The notes: generated by a model from the letters alone, not told the origin. DNA of 64,000 bases from Epiperipatus broadwayi (GCA_028023455.1 JAQFVV010012420.1:4654001-4718000); one strand, 5' to 3'. Numbered from the stretch's first letter, positions 13,771-25,957 are shown. Numbers and translations are program-made.

Positions 13771-14358
13771 TGAAAAATAGTAATAAAAGTAGAAAGGATA
13801 GTAAAAGATGTGGATGGAGAATAAATGATAAGAATAAATTAAAAGAATATAAAATAAAAGTTGAAGAAATCATGGAAGAGTTGATTGGGGATGAATAAGA
13901 ACTGGTGTGGTGAAGTAGAAAAAGTGACAAATGGGTTTTAAGTGAAAATATTCAGAAGAATAAAAATAATAAGAAAGTGAGAGTTAGTAAAAGTGTAAAA
14001 GAGAGAAAAAAACATGCAGAGAATATGTGTGCTATTAAAGTGAAAAAGATGTTAATGTTAAATGGAAAAAGTATTTAAAGAAGTTGGCTAAAGTAGGTAA
14101 TTATAAAAAGAAAATGAAACTTAATAGTAAATTGTTGGAGGATATTAATAAAAGTGGAAAAGATGGGAGTAAAACATTTTGGAAATACATTAAAAGAATG
14201 AATGTAGGGAAAAAAGAAATTGTATTACTAGATGATGAGAGAGTAGAATGTATCTTTAGAAAAAAGAAATTGTATTACTAGATGATGAGGGAATAGAATG
14301 TATCTTTAGAGAAGAATTAGAGACAATTATAAATAAGTATGTAATATATATAGAAAAG

Positions 14359-15320
14359 ATGTTAGATGTGAAGGATAGGGTGATAATAAACATGAAAGCT
14401 TATAGTAATGAAAATATTAAGTTGACAGAAAATGAACTGAATGAGGCAGAGAAGAAATTGAAAAGTGGAAAGACAAGAGGTTTGGATGGATGGGCAGCAA
14501 AAAAGGTAATGAATTTAGGACATAGGGCAAAATTAAACCTATTGTCATGTTTTAATAAAATGGCACAAAAGAAAGATTTTCTGGATAGTTATAGTAATAC
14601 AAGAGTAAGGCTACTATTTAAACAAAAGGGTAAGGATCACAGAAAACTAAACTATTATAGACCAATAGTGGTAATGTCAGTGTTATATAAAGTGTTTTCA
14701 TATATGGTGACTGGAGAGGTGCAAAAATGGATGGAAGAAAATAATATAGTAGGAAAAATATAAGGTGATTTTTGATCAGATAGGCATATAGGAGATAGTT
14801 TATTTTTAGTTACACAATTTATACATATGAGTAGAAATACAGGTAGATAGTTATATATAGTTTTTATAGATATAGAGAAGGCATATGATAGAGTAAATAA
14901 AAATAAATTATGGGTAAATTTAGGAATGGAGGAAGCTTTAGTGAATATTATTAAGAGATTATATGAAAATAATTACTATACATATAGAATCAGTTAAAGT
15001 TAAAAATGGGGTTGGACTAAGGCAAGGATGCCCTATGTCACCTATTTTGGTTTTGCTGTATTTGAGAGAAATGGAGAGAATAGAAAGATTAGGAAGAAGG
15101 CAGAGATATCATTAATAGGTGTCAAGGGAGTATATACATTATTGGGTCTTTTATTTGCAGATGATATCTTCTTGTGCACAGAAAGTAGGGAAGATGTGGA
15201 AATTATGCTGAGGACATGCACAAGGATGGGTAAAGAGTGAGGGATTAAATTTAGTAAAACATCAAAAGTAATGATGATTAATACTGAGAAAGGTGAAGAC
15301 AAAGAATAAAGTGTGGTAAA
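14359..15320 (+). pseudogene. LINE reverse transcriptase remnant
   Basis: Recognisable RT blocks occur in order. KSGKTRGLDGWAAK begins near 14461 and NYYRPIVVMSVLYKVFS near 14650 (palm entry). FIDIEKAYDRVNKNKLW near 14862 holds the first catalytic Asp. VGLRQGCPMSPIL begins near 15010, and LLFADDIFL has FADD at 15154-15165, which keeps the two catalytic Asp residues. The blocks sit in different frames, so at least three frameshifts or stops separate them. The enzyme would copy element RNA into DNA at the nicked target. The arrangement follows the endonuclease domain, as in LINE ORF2. Clade assignment to CR1-like rests on the companion ORF1 more than on the RT itself. Confidence 0.85.
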
Positions 15321-16430
15321 TAGATAGAACTGTTTGTGAATTGTCTAAGAGAAATTGCTTGGATTAATGAGAGAAAAAACTGATTAATGAAGCAAAGAAA
15401 AGAAAAGGACTGATAAAGGAATTAACAGTGTTTTCATATAATAAATATGATGTAACTAGAATTGTATGGAAAAGAGTGGCAGTAGCAGGTTTAATATATC
15501 GTAACGATGTGTTATGTGATAGTAAAGGGATGTAAATTACTTAGAAAAAGTACAAAAAGAAGTAGGAAGACCTGCATTAGATGCAGAAATGTGTATGACA
15601 TAGGAGGCTATTCAAGGAAAAATGAGATGATCAAGTTTTTATATGAGAGTTGCAAAAATCAAAATGAAAGTTTTCAATAGACTGTAATTTATGAATAATA
15701 AGATAATTGCCAAAATAGTATTTAATTGGGTTATGAGTAAATGGAAGGCAACAAGTTGGGTGAAAAAGGTAGTATGTTATGCAGAATATTTGGATAAAAA
15801 ATTTATGTCAGTGTACTTATACAAAAGATGGGATGATTGTATTATGGTGGTAAGAAATGGGATAGAAAAATAGATGCATTAATAAAGAATAGAGAGTTGG
15901 AGAGATAGAAAACTAGTATGGAGAGTAAAAAGACTTTAAATATATATAGAAGTAAACAGAATATTGGGTGCAAGTTAATTTATGATAATAGCAAGGAAAG
16001 TAGTTTACTATTTAAGGCTTGAACAGGATTTTTTGTAACAAGGAAAAAAATGTGAGTGATTTAGTCTGCAAGTTAGGCAACTGTTAATTGGATATAAATG
16101 CCTGAAAGCAGAAAGGATCCAAATAATGAAGCTGTGAAAGAATAAATATAAACAAAGTGAGTATACAGAAAGTGGTTTATTGGTTTTTATGCTGGGTTTG
16201 GGAAAAGATAAGGGGGATTTATATATAAAAGCCATGGAGTTGACAAATTATATTGTAGAAATGGGATGTGGCAGGATAGAGAAGAATATGGGGAAAATGT
16301 AGGTTGGGTAATGAAAAGGGAAGGTAAACTAACTAACTGGTTTCTCTGGGCATAATGGCTGAGAGATTCGTGACTCCATATAAGAAGCCACAGTGCATCA
16401 CATCGCAAATGAACTATGCTAAGTCTGACC
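15321..16430 (+). pseudogene. LINE ORF2 C-terminal tail and 3' UTR remnant
   Basis: The downstream frames keep LINE-like content: a basic helical region, then LLFKA.TGFFVTRKK around 16005-16050. That resembles the segment before the C-terminal Cys-rich motif in many LINEs, but the zinc ligands are not clear. From about 16330 there is a less AT-rich 3' segment, and the copy appears to end before a TA-rich tract near 16437. The open frame at 15691-15873 is part of this tail, not a separate gene. Confidence 0.55.
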
Positions 16431-16523
16431 ACTACAATATATATATAATATTGAAATCAATATATATATATATTAAAACACAGTAAAATTCACATAAATT
16501 ATAGCTATATATAATATAATTTA

Positions 16524-17469
16524 TATCCATCATTGGCTATTTGTCCAAGGATATTTTCGAATATAAAGCTACATAAAGAAAATTATCCGTTAAGATTGAT
16601 GGTTGATTTTGGTAGTACATACTATTATCAAACATGTAGATATATTGCATCATTACTTCAACATATTTTAGGTTTTGGAAAATATACTGTTTTACCATCA
16701 TTTGATTTTGTGGATAAAATTAAGAATATAAATATGGGATTACATTACACAATTTATACTTTCGATATAAACAAAATGTATGGATCAATAGATTAAATAG
16801 AGTCAATTAATATTATTTATAATGCTCGTTTCAAAAAATATAAATTTTATTATAAAATTATTGCAGTAGATTGATAAAAATATTTGTATTAATTTTAATA
16901 ATGAATATTATAAAGTGAGTTATGGTTGACCAGCGGGTCTTCCTGCTGTGGCTCAAATTTGTAATTTTGTTATATCAACTTATGAAAGTAAAATCTTAAA
17001 GCAATTGAAATATCAAGAAATTAAAATATATCATAGATATGTAGTTGATGTTTTTATTTGTGAAAAACATGATATAATAATCAATTTATTTAATGAATTA
17101 AATCAGATTAAGGATATAAAGTGGGTTATAACTCAAGAAAAATACAATTCCACAAAATTCTTGAATATTCGAATTATATATAATGAATACAATTTGGATT
17201 ATTTTATGTCAATTAAACCAATTGAAACTAGCAGTTTTATTTCATATGAATCACATGTACCTATAAGTCATAAGTTATCTGGCTTAAAGTCATTCTTATT
17301 TCAAAATGAAAAATTATGCAAATATTCTAGTGATACAATAAAAAATGTAAATTTATTTGTTAATGATTTGTTGAAAATTGGTTATAATAAAAATGATATT
17401 ACTAATATTATTAAAAAATTTAAAAGGGATCAACAATATAATAAAATTAAAAATATCAAAATGAAATAG
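16524..17469 (+). pseudogene. Penelope-type reverse transcriptase remnant
   Basis: The first part (16533-16796) reads HKENYPLRLMVDFGSTYYY, then FDFVDKIKN, then YTFDINKMYGSID. These match the Penelope signature of a PKIHK..PLRPI motif, an FV-K-I block and the first catalytic Asp. After a stop and a low-complexity gap, YYKVSYG.PAGLPAVAQICNF (from about 16910) matches the family's G-PMGSP block. YHRYVVDVFI (near 17029) corresponds to the RYVDDVF active site, but the first of the paired Asp residues is now Val. ISYESHVPISHK and NVNLFVNDLLKIGY follow, as expected for the thumb and linker. The Asp loss and the stops show it cannot be active. Confidence 0.85.
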
Positions 17470-17599
17470 ATTCCAAAACCATGTATATCAAATGAGCAGG
17501 TCAAGTTTATTAGGAGAATTTATAATGGTTTGTATTATATTGCTTTTCTCTCAACAAATAATACAAATAGATTACTTAATAACTCTACAATTCAAAATT

Positions 17600-17690
17600 T
17601 AACCAAAATTGTATTATAAATAAATTGATATATAAATGTGACTTACAATATATTGGTAAATCTAAATGTACATTGGAGAAGAGAAAAACA
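17600..17690 (+). pseudogene. GIY-YIG endonuclease fragment of the Penelope-like element
   Basis: In the frame from about 17613 the sequence reads KLIYKCDLQYIGKSKCTLEKR, with the YIG core and the following Leu..Arg of GIY-YIG nucleases. The domain follows a stop and a frame change after the RT. No clear downstream catalytic His or Glu region could be followed. In the family this domain cuts the target DNA. The identification rests on a short motif plus its position directly after the RT. Confidence 0.6.
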
Positions 17691-17990
17691 TAAAATTAGA
17701 GATTCTAATAAAATCATGAAAGTAAAAAACAAGCCAGATGAATTCTTCCAGAACAGAGAGACTGACAAGTGGTAGTTTCATCATGAGAATTCATGGTAGA
17801 ATAGCAGCAACTCTGATGAAAGCAATCAAACAAAATAGGAAAGAGAAATTGACAAATAATTTGTACTCCTTGGAATGCCTATAAACTGCTGAATTACAAG
17901 CTGCTAGTTACCGACCATTTTCATGTGAATCATACTGGATGATATCAAAAAAATTAGTCCACCACAATGAAGGAATAATGAAGGTATAGT

Positions 17991-18956
17991 AATTTAAATT
18001 TTTGCTTGTTTGTTTTTGAAAAAAAAAAAAAAACATTTGCTACTTATTAACATTTCTGGTGAACATCCCATGCAGGTGTTATATTGTGCAATCACATGTT
18101 AAGTAAGTCTCCATTTTGGGGAAAATACAAAATTTTATTTTTAGTCTTGATTTTAAAACAAAATTTTATCCACTTAAAATAAAGTAGATAACAGATGAAT
18201 TGATTGTTTCATCATGACAATTCCTGTTACATATAACACAGTAAGTATGATATGTGTATATTTTAGGTGCTTTGTAATTAATGATTGTTTTGTCTGTATT
18301 TAAATTAACATTTGGGAAGTGCATAAAACTTTTTCAGATCTATTTTTTAGTGTTGTTAAAAATGTACTTTTTCAGGTTTATTTTTGTTTGAAATTCATAT
18401 TTTTAGTAGTTAGATTTAGTCTGGTGAGATTACTGTCATGAATCAGAACTGCAACACTTTTTCATATGTATTCAGACTTCTGCTAACTTTATAAATCTTG
18501 TGAAAATATCATGTACACATGGCCCATCTTGACAAATTTATCATTTTAAATGTGTACAAGATCCAAGTGTACATGTTATTTGATCAGATGACAAGATTAA
18601 AAAGTTATCAGTGGATTGATATGAATATGAAAAGACATACCAGATCTAATACATAAGCACCAAAATGTGACTATGGTAGTTAGAAGAAGGTCTACAATGA
18701 AAGTGAAAATAGTTAAAAAAAATAGCGAAGGAAGTGAATTTTTATTTAAATTAAGGTCAGTATGTTTAGAAACAAAGAAATATGAGAGGAGAAGAGTATG
18801 TATTATGCAATATGTATCCTTGAGCATTTAAATATTGTGAGTAAATTATAAAATTGTGGAATTATTATAAAAATACTTGTCAATAAAATTAAAATTAAAT
18901 ATTCCAAAGGTGATTTTTGAAAAATTGGATAGAAAAAATAAAAAAAATGTGGTTAT
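17991..18956. other. AT-rich stretch without recognisable gene
   Basis: No feature could be supported. Minus-strand frames at 18597-18827 and 18846-19028 are hydrophobic or low-complexity and match no family seen by eye. Confidence 0.5.
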
Positions 18957-19328
18957 ATTGTAACGGTCAGGTTTGTACATTTGCTCAACAGACTGAGAGT
19001 CTGAGTTAGAGAACCAAAAGCTGACCAAGTTGGGATAGTAATATCCTACGTCTGATCATACCTCAACCCTCTCACTCATGCTTCCAAGTCGACCCATCGT
19101 GAATGACATGCCTGAGGTTACACTTGATATCTCTTTATTCATGTTCCAGCAATAGCAAAGCAGTAAAACATGAGACATTCCCCCTATTACATATTATATA
19201 ACTTAACTAGTGATTCATAAGGTAATGAGCAAGAATGGAGACTGAGACAAATTTATATTTCATAAATTTAATATAATACTTAATAAATAATAACGCAAAA
19301 TAAATTGGGTATAGCTGGCTCACACACA

Positions 19329-19556
19329 GCAATTTATAGGGTGCTCACACGCAGGTGAGTGACTCAGGGTTACAAAGTTAATTATGTAGGGTTCACACAC
19401 AGGTGAGTGGTTCAGGGTTATAAAATAATATCACAAAGCAATTTATATAGTGCTCACACACAGGTGAGTGGCTCAGTGTTATAAAATAGTATCATAAAAC
19501 AATTTATATAGAGCTCACATGCAGGTGAATGGATGCTCAGGGTTACAAATGATTTA
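19329..19556. repeat. Minisatellite, about four units of 50-64 bp
   Basis: Four diverged units share a core reading GCTCACACRCAGGTGAGTG followed by a CTCAGGGTTAYAAA block, separated by ATTTATATAG-like links. Unit length varies, so the array is old or was built by irregular slippage. Confidence 0.85.
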
Positions 19557-20395
19557 ATTAGTCTATGACTTTTTAATAAGCTTATGCCACCCATGTCCTA
19601 ACTCACGTTACGTTCTATATAGTGAAAATAAGTAATAGTTAGAGTAATAAATTTATTGGTAACTGATAGAGATTATATTATTATTTCTAAGTTTAAACTT
19701 AACTATAAAGATATTTGCGTGTTATATAATTGCTACACAGATACATGCATTAACTCAGATTCTAAATCAGATCAAAGCCAAAGTTACTTTCTAGGGAAGC
19801 TGAACTGAGGTGTGGCAGTTGAACGTCAGATTCTAGTGCATTATAAACTATAGTATCAGAATAAATGTGCCTCGAATGTATTCTTAATTGAGGTTTATTA
19901 CCTAGTAAATGGTTCCCCTAACCGATCTGCTTGCTATAATGGAAGAGGCCTTTTTATTAAAGTGAGCAGAAGAATGGCTTATGAGCCTTTTGGAACACTT
20001 TGGTTCCTCTAAATACGAATAAATGTCACAGCTGCCTAAACATTCGAGGTGTGACATGACGTGGAAATGATCCTGATGTAGGCCATTATAGATATAGCAA
20101 GAAGATATGCATATTTATGCTAACTAGCAACACATTCGCAATGCTAAATTAATATTTCATAAATTAATTACGCCAAAGTCTTAGCTTCTTTCAGTTCTAC
20201 TACCACTGGTCAGTTCATAAAGAAGATTATTAAATCACATGATAAAGGCGATAATGAGAATATGATTTAAGGGTCTCTGCATAGCTTCCTAAGCTTTAAT
20301 TAAATGGAGTTATAGCAAAGGTTTAAAGATTTACTAGAACTTGAAACATTAATTATATGTAGCATAATTTTCATCTACTATCAAACAAACTGATT

Positions 20396-20785
20396 TTTAA
20401 ATAATCTAAGTCAAATATGGATTATTAAATAGCTCACACAAAATATTGAATCTTAAATAAATTACTCAAATATTAATCTTAAATCAATTACTCAAATATT
20501 AATCTTAAATAACTCGTCAAAATAGGCTTTACTAATAACGCAAATATGTGTTTAAATAACTTATGCAAAACCTACATTTTAAATAGCTTGCATAAAATAT
20601 ATACTTTTAAATAACTGGCAAAATACATATTTTAAATAACTTATGCAAATATACATTGTAAATAACATGAGCAAAATCTGCGTTTTAAATAACATATGCA
20701 AAATATACATTTTAAATAACTTGAACAAAAGATTGTGTTTTAAATAACTTATTTTGGACATTACAAATAACTGATTCACTCTAGC
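20396..20785. repeat. Minisatellite of about 30-bp units
   Basis: Roughly a dozen units follow the pattern TTTTAAATAACTTATGCAAA plus a short AT-rich link. The leftmost units (20396-20530) are more diverged (TTAAATMAATTACTCAAATA). Open frames across it arise from the repeat and are not genes. Confidence 0.85.
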
Positions 20786-21192
20786 GTAAACAATAGTTTT
20801 ATTTCAGAAAGGAGTTTTGACTATATTCTTTATATTACAATAATCTGATGTAACAGAAAAGTGATTACTCGCCCCCCTCCCCCTGATAATTTATTAAACA
20901 TACAAAATAGCATAAATTAATAAACATGAACTTAAAACTAAAGATAGATGGCATAAGAATAAATTGCATAAAATGATCGCTAAAATTATAATTTAGAAAT
21001 GAAACTTTGTTAGAATGTTTTTATAGAAACTAAATATTTATGCTTACTTAAAATACTAATGATCAAGCAAGACTTTTGAGAGTGCTCTAAGCTTTAAATA
21101 AATTTAATATAACAGTTTAGTGTAACATTTAAATGATATAATTAATTACGAGATTGATTAGTTAGCTAGCTTTTCATTTAGAATAAGTTTAG

Positions 21193-21700
21193 CTATGAAA
21201 TTAAATATTCTGCAGAATGATTTACCGGTAAAGTCTTTTGGGCATTCTTTAAAGTGCTTCTCTCTATCAAATCAGGCTGGGCTCCTCTGGGTTTGAGTCT
21301 GGATGCATCTGGAAAATTTACTTCTGTGGCAGCTTTCTCCATTACTTCGTTCAAGGAACTCTCTAGCATTTCAGGTGTAGCTTCTTTCTCCATCATGGGC
21401 TGGGTTTGGCTGAGGTTGGTGTTTTCTCTCATCGGTAGCCACTTTTCTGAGAAGAGTAAACGGCTATCGGTGGTCTTCTAGCCAACAGTCTTCATTCTGG
21501 CAGCTTGGGTGATGGCTTTCTAGAATTCAGCTTGCTATAAAGTATGGCAGAAGCAGCTTTTAATGATTTTTCAGTACTGGCCTTCAGAAAATTTTTCAGC
21601 AGCAAATATAACTTTTTCCACAGCAACAGCTAAGAAGAAGGATGATGAAGGATCTTGATGGCTACTACATGCCTGTTTTATATTATATTTTTGACAGTAG
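21193..21700 (-). pseudogene. Gag/ORF1-like remnant of unknown element
   Basis: This block is visibly less AT-rich than its surroundings. The minus strand encodes a hydrophilic, Ala/Glu/Lys-rich polypeptide: in 21193-21432 it starts MRENTNLSQTQPMMEKEA and includes SSLNEVMEKAATEVNFP. Extension upstream passes through a stop and a frameshift but keeps similar composition (KSLKAASAILYSKL, KAITQAARMK) up to about 21700. No zinc knuckle, protease or polymerase motif is visible. The composition suggests gag or ORF1 of a retroelement, but the family is not recognised. The plus-strand frame 21254-21481 is the complement of the same block and less plausible (hydrophobic, Ser/Phe-rich). A degraded host exon is the alternative. 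Confidence 0.4.
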
Positions 21701-21720
21701 GTCCCCTCTTTTTCTCATGC

Positions 21721-24635
21721 CACATCACCTCATTACTGGTTCAAACTAGCCTTTAACTAAATATCCACTTAGTAAATTATTTGGTAGAGTTAAATCTGGA
21801 CTTAAAGGCTCTATTATTCCAATTGACATCATAGTTATATCCAGGGACAAAGATGATATTCCCAAGAGAGTTGTAATAGCACTTAGTATGAAATTTATGC
21901 CTGAATGAATTTTATAATTGGTCTTAGTTATAATCTTAAATGGGTCAAGTTTTAGCCAAAGATTTATTTTTAGACATGTTAAAACTCATAAACAACTTAC
22001 TGCTTGTGTAATTTTAAACAAACAAAAGAACTGAAAATTATTTAACTTGAAAATTATTTAAAATGAATATTGAAAAATAAGTAATTTTATAAATTTAAAC
22101 TTATTATTCTGTTAAATATATAAATTTTAACTACACACAGTTATGTTTACTTTCGTTTTAACAAATGTAAATGAATATGCGCGTATATAAATATTTATGA
22201 CTATTTTCATTTTATAATTAACAAGATGATTACACACGCACATCTCTACAATATTATAAGCACACTCAATGTTTTAAATTAAAGAAACACACGCAATCTG
22301 AGTGCAACGAAATACACTATTATAGAATATAATAGGTGAAACAGATGTAACTGTTTCAATATTTGCAGAAATTAGTCAATACAATGGAAATATCTGCCAT
22401 ACAATCATAATACTTTTGACATTAAGTTGCACAAAATTGTAAATATACACCAATGTATTATTAAAAAGTTTATAAATAGGTCACTCTTTTGAAATTCAAT
22501 AAAAAATGAACTGCTTTTAATATCTTTAAGAAATAAAGATATTTAGTATAACTATTCTATTCAGTTTTCTATAAATTTCACATTGAGATAGAATGGCTTT
22601 TGGTGATAAATATGTAAATTCTAAAAATAATAAAATTTGGTTTATTTTGTCTATCTGGAAAATGCTTAATGAGTGGACAATAGTAAACAATTTTTTTTTT
22701 TAAAAAAAATTCTATCCAACTGTGCCAAACCACTCGGATAAATTTTGTAGAAACAAGACATATATCAGAGATTGGTTTTAGGCATTACCTATCTGAATAA
22801 AATCTTTTCATTAATTTATATTATAAACTATCATCTACATCAGAAGATATTTTAAAAATATGCTATGGGAAATAAAGATACTTATGAATAAATATGATAT
22901 AGAAAAATCAGAAAAAGTGAAGGTTTTAAACCATGCATACATAAAGATTATCCAACTGAATAATAAGTGTTTTATTATTTGAATAATCTTACCTATTATT
23001 TAAATTGTTAGTTACTTTTGAACAATGTGATCTATATCATATTTAAAAATAGTTCAATAAATTACCAGAGATTCTAAGAAAGTAAGATTTATCAGAGGAT
23101 TGATCATTTTTATACTATAGTTACATAACCTTGTATTGTTTTCCACTTTATAAAATATTTTCTTTTTTAATATGATATATTCTCATAATAAATTGAAGTA
23201 ATTTTATGTTGTTTTCTTTTGTTAAAGGAATATCTTATGGAGAGTATGATCAAAATACCATGTGATCATTTTTATTTTGATAGTCTAGGAAACTCCCCTG
23301 TAATCCTAGTGTCACTATCACCTATATTAGAAATTAATGTGCATGGCTTTGTTATCTGAATTCAACGTACATTGGTATTACATGGAAATTCATCATAAAA
23401 TGAAATATGATTTTCAGATAAAGAGACAAATGGGAATATCATACAAATACTGGTACATACTATTAGTAAATTGGATACAAAAAGATATGCATTCTTCCAT
23501 CCAGAGAAAATGTTAGAAGTATATGAGACAAAATTTATGCTAGTTTCATAAGGCAGTGAAAAGATATGTGAATCTTTCAAAATGAAGGAAAAAAGAACAA
23601 GTTCGTACTGCCTTATCAGTTTGATCATTGCATTCAAAACCTACCACACTACTTAATCTTTTACAGATTGATAAGTATCAAAAGTACTATAAGCATTCAT
23701 TAAAATAATCAAACAGTTTATTGCTAGGAGTTCACATAAAATTTAAGAACTGGATGTAATTGAATTGGTATCACAATTCATGGATCTCGAAAGATTAGAA
23801 ACCATTATTCTACCACTGTGCTATATGATGAGGCTATTGCGTTCATTAAAGATATGAGAATGAAAACCAGGTAATATTAACTGGGAATCAGTGTTTACTG
23901 ATAAAAAATCCTGGGATATAGAGAAGTTACATTTCACCGCATTGCAAGCGTTCATATAAAATTAAACAAGTGCTTTAAATTAAATGATATATATATATAA
24001 TGAACATTTATATAGATAAGCACACTTCTTCAAATAAAATTTTTTTTAAAAAAAAACATTAACAATTTATATAGATATTTTTTTCATACGAATTTTGAAT
24101 TTACAAAAAAATTAAAAAAACGAAGAATAAAACATGAAATTCAATCACCCTTTAAATTTGAACAAACTTAAGACAAAAACAACTGTTTCCAGTTGTCTGT
24201 CTGACTGTATATTTTGCCTTAAGCACTCATGTAAGAAAAAGATATAAATTACTTTCATTAAATAAAAAAATGAAAAAAAGTAAAGTCTTTATGTTACCAA
24301 GTTATTTTTTTTATAAATTCATAGAAAACGGGTGGAAAAAAGTAATATTGAGAATTTTCAGTAATAACTAAAAGATAATAAACAATATATATCTATTTTT
24401 TATGAATACTTTCTTTTGATTTATATAAACAGTAAATACAAAAAAATAAATAGTAATAGTTAAAACTAGGAAGTTTATATATGTAAAACTAGTTTATAAA
24501 GCCGTTTGTAGAATAACCTTCAATCTCTAAAAAAAAAAATTGCTAATTACTTTTCTATTCTCACGACTTTTTCTTCTATTTTATTTTTATTTCTTATAGC
24601 TTATGTTCAATATGTATATAAACTACATAATAATT
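21721..24635. other. AT-rich stretch without recognisable gene
   Basis: No gene or complete element was recognised. It contains T-run/A-run junctions (22691-22708 and near 24040) and TA tracts (near 23990). The minus-strand frame 23362-23637 shows no motif. Confidence 0.55.
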
Positions 24636-24639
24636 CTGC

Positions 24640-24870
24640 CTTATGGAATAATGGTTAGCACATTCTGTAGAGATTATCATATTTACCTGCCATGAGCTGA
24701 GTTTGAATCTAACTAGAATTTTGATTCTAAGCAGGTGAGGATGTTCAACAATCTGAAGATTGTTTCACGTAGTTAAGTTAAACCCAATCCAACTTGTCTT
24801 CAAATTATTGGCCAGTTAATATGTATCTAGTCATTTTTGCTTTGAGAATAACAAATAAAAAAAAAAACCT
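24640..24870 (+). mobile_element. tRNA-derived SINE-like element
   Basis: The head reads like a tRNA: TAATGGTTAGCACATTCTG resembles an A box with D-loop context, and about 35 bp later GAGTTTGAATCT resembles a B box. A body of about 130 bp follows, ending in AATAACAAATA plus a run of A residues. A tRNA-like head, body and A-rich tail are the standard SINE plan. No clear target duplication was seen. Confidence 0.55.
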
Positions 24871-24879
24871 CAACAAATA

Positions 24880-25702
24880 CAAGTTAATCATCCTGGTAAA
24901 TAATACTTTTTTATATTTACTTTAAGAATAAAATATAGAGTAAACTCTATCCTGCAAAGGTTATTGAAACTGTTTTATATTTTGTTTTTATTTAGGTGTA
25001 TTAATCTCATTATATCTGATATTGATATCTTATTGAGTACACTTTCTTGGTCTAATATTCTAAGATGTTTCATTCTATTAGTTATCATTATTTTTTTAAT
25101 GATATTTTTTCTCTTAATAGGTTGTTATATTTATCTGTATATTATTATATGTTTTATATTCCCTTAATGAACTACTTTAAGATAGAGAAAGTCATTGGTT
25201 CTTCCAGTAAAGTCTGTTTTTAATTTACTATACACATTATACTGTTGTCTTATCCCAAACTACTAATTTGTTCTTGCATTATAGAATGGTTGTAAATCTT
25301 TATTGCATTACTTTATTTGATTTTTATATTTGGTTTTATTCTCTTAAGATAATATCAAATTATATATAAGATTATGCTTGCTAATGTGTGTCATAACCAT
25401 TTACCAAATGTCAAACACTCACTTTCAACAAGAATTATTATTATTGTTCTATTCTATCAATATTTTAAATCTTTTTAATGAGATTATTTATTATATAATT
25501 TTAGAAATGCACCATTATTTTTTTCATTGTTATATATTAATACATACGATTTTGACCAATAAGCAAAAAAATAAAGAAAATATTGAAAATATTTTAAATA
25601 CATTATTAATTTATATATAAATTTTATATACAAACCTTCTAGCATTCATTGATTACTATGGCTCACACTAGTTGGCATTACTATATGAAGAGTTTATTAT
25701 TC
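24880..25702. other. AT-rich stretch without recognisable gene
   Basis: The frames at 24964-25167 and 25378-25620 are Ile/Leu/Tyr/Phe-rich translations of AT-rich DNA. They could pass for membrane peptides, but no signal supports them. Confidence 0.55.
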
Positions 25703-25957
25703 TCATAATATAAATAATGGTATTTTCTGCTAAGAGACATCAGCAACAGATATAAATAATAAATTATTTGTAATGAATCATAAAAAGAAATGGCCAAATA
25801 ATGACAATCAATAGCAAATAATTATATTATCATAATATAAATAATTACATTTTCTGCATTTTAATAGTCATCAGCAACAGGTATAAACAACAAATTATTT
25901 ATGATGAATCATAAAAAAAAGTGGCCAGAAAATGACAATCAATGGCAAAACAATTAT
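25703..25957 (+). repeat. Tandem duplication, two copies of about 128 bp
   Basis: Copy 1 begins CATAATATAAATAATGG at 25703 and copy 2 begins CATAATATAAATAATTA at 25831. Both contain CATCAGCAACAG, ATGAATCATAAAAA, TGGCCA and ATGACAATCAAT. They differ by scattered substitutions and a short insertion. The frame at 25901-26227 starts inside copy 2 and is not supported as a gene. Confidence 0.85.

Larger units (their letters stand above)
11850..16430 (+). mobile_element. Decayed CR1-like LINE (PHD, SGNH/esterase, endonuclease, RT)
   Basis: One non-LTR retrotransposon can be followed on the plus strand through many frameshifts and stops. In order it shows a PHD-like zinc motif (11983-12060), a charged helical stretch (about 12260-12410), an SGNH-hydrolase-like block (12530-12840), an apurinic-type endonuclease (about 13060-13760), a reverse transcriptase (about 14380-15300) and a C-terminal tail. 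ORF1 proteins with PHD and esterase domains are known from CR1-like elements, so that clade is the best guess. The 3' end is near 16430, before a TA-rich tract. No target duplication was found and the 5' end is uncertain. It is a long-dead copy. Confidence 0.8.
16500..17990 (+). mobile_element. Penelope-like retroelement remnant
   Basis: Two adjoining protein remnants on the plus strand carry the Penelope-type reverse transcriptase, followed by a GIY-YIG-like piece. This RT plus GIY-YIG order defines endonuclease-bearing Penelope-like elements. The copy lies directly 3' of the CR1-like LINE, separated by a TA-rich tract of about 70 bp. The ends are approximate, and no terminal repeats or target duplication were found. 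It has frame breaks and a lost catalytic residue, so it is dead. Confidence 0.8.
18957..21192. other. Possible LTR/retroelement non-coding region carrying two minisatellites
   Basis: At 18959 the sequence switches abruptly from A/T-rich to a less biased segment beginning TGTAACGGTCAGG. It carries AATAAA on the minus strand (near 19135). To the right lie two minisatellites and then a minus-strand gag-like remnant. TGTAACG is also how the 34-39 kb LTR begins on its minus strand. No second LTR copy, primer-binding site or target duplication was found, so the LTR reading is only a suggestion. Confidence 0.3.

Noticed and set aside
18957-19610. A complete LTR between TGTAACGG and the CGTTACG near 19605.
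   Set aside because: No flanking duplication and no second copy; end motifs alone are too short.
19329-20785. Regularly spaced repeats considered as a CRISPR-like array.
   Set aside because: Units are contiguous and diverged with no unique spacers of constant length, and the context is eukaryotic; they are minisatellites.
21254-21481. Plus-strand 75-residue open frame in the less AT-rich block.
   Set aside because: The complementary minus strand gives a more protein-like, hydrophilic sequence extending further; the plus frame is probably its shadow.
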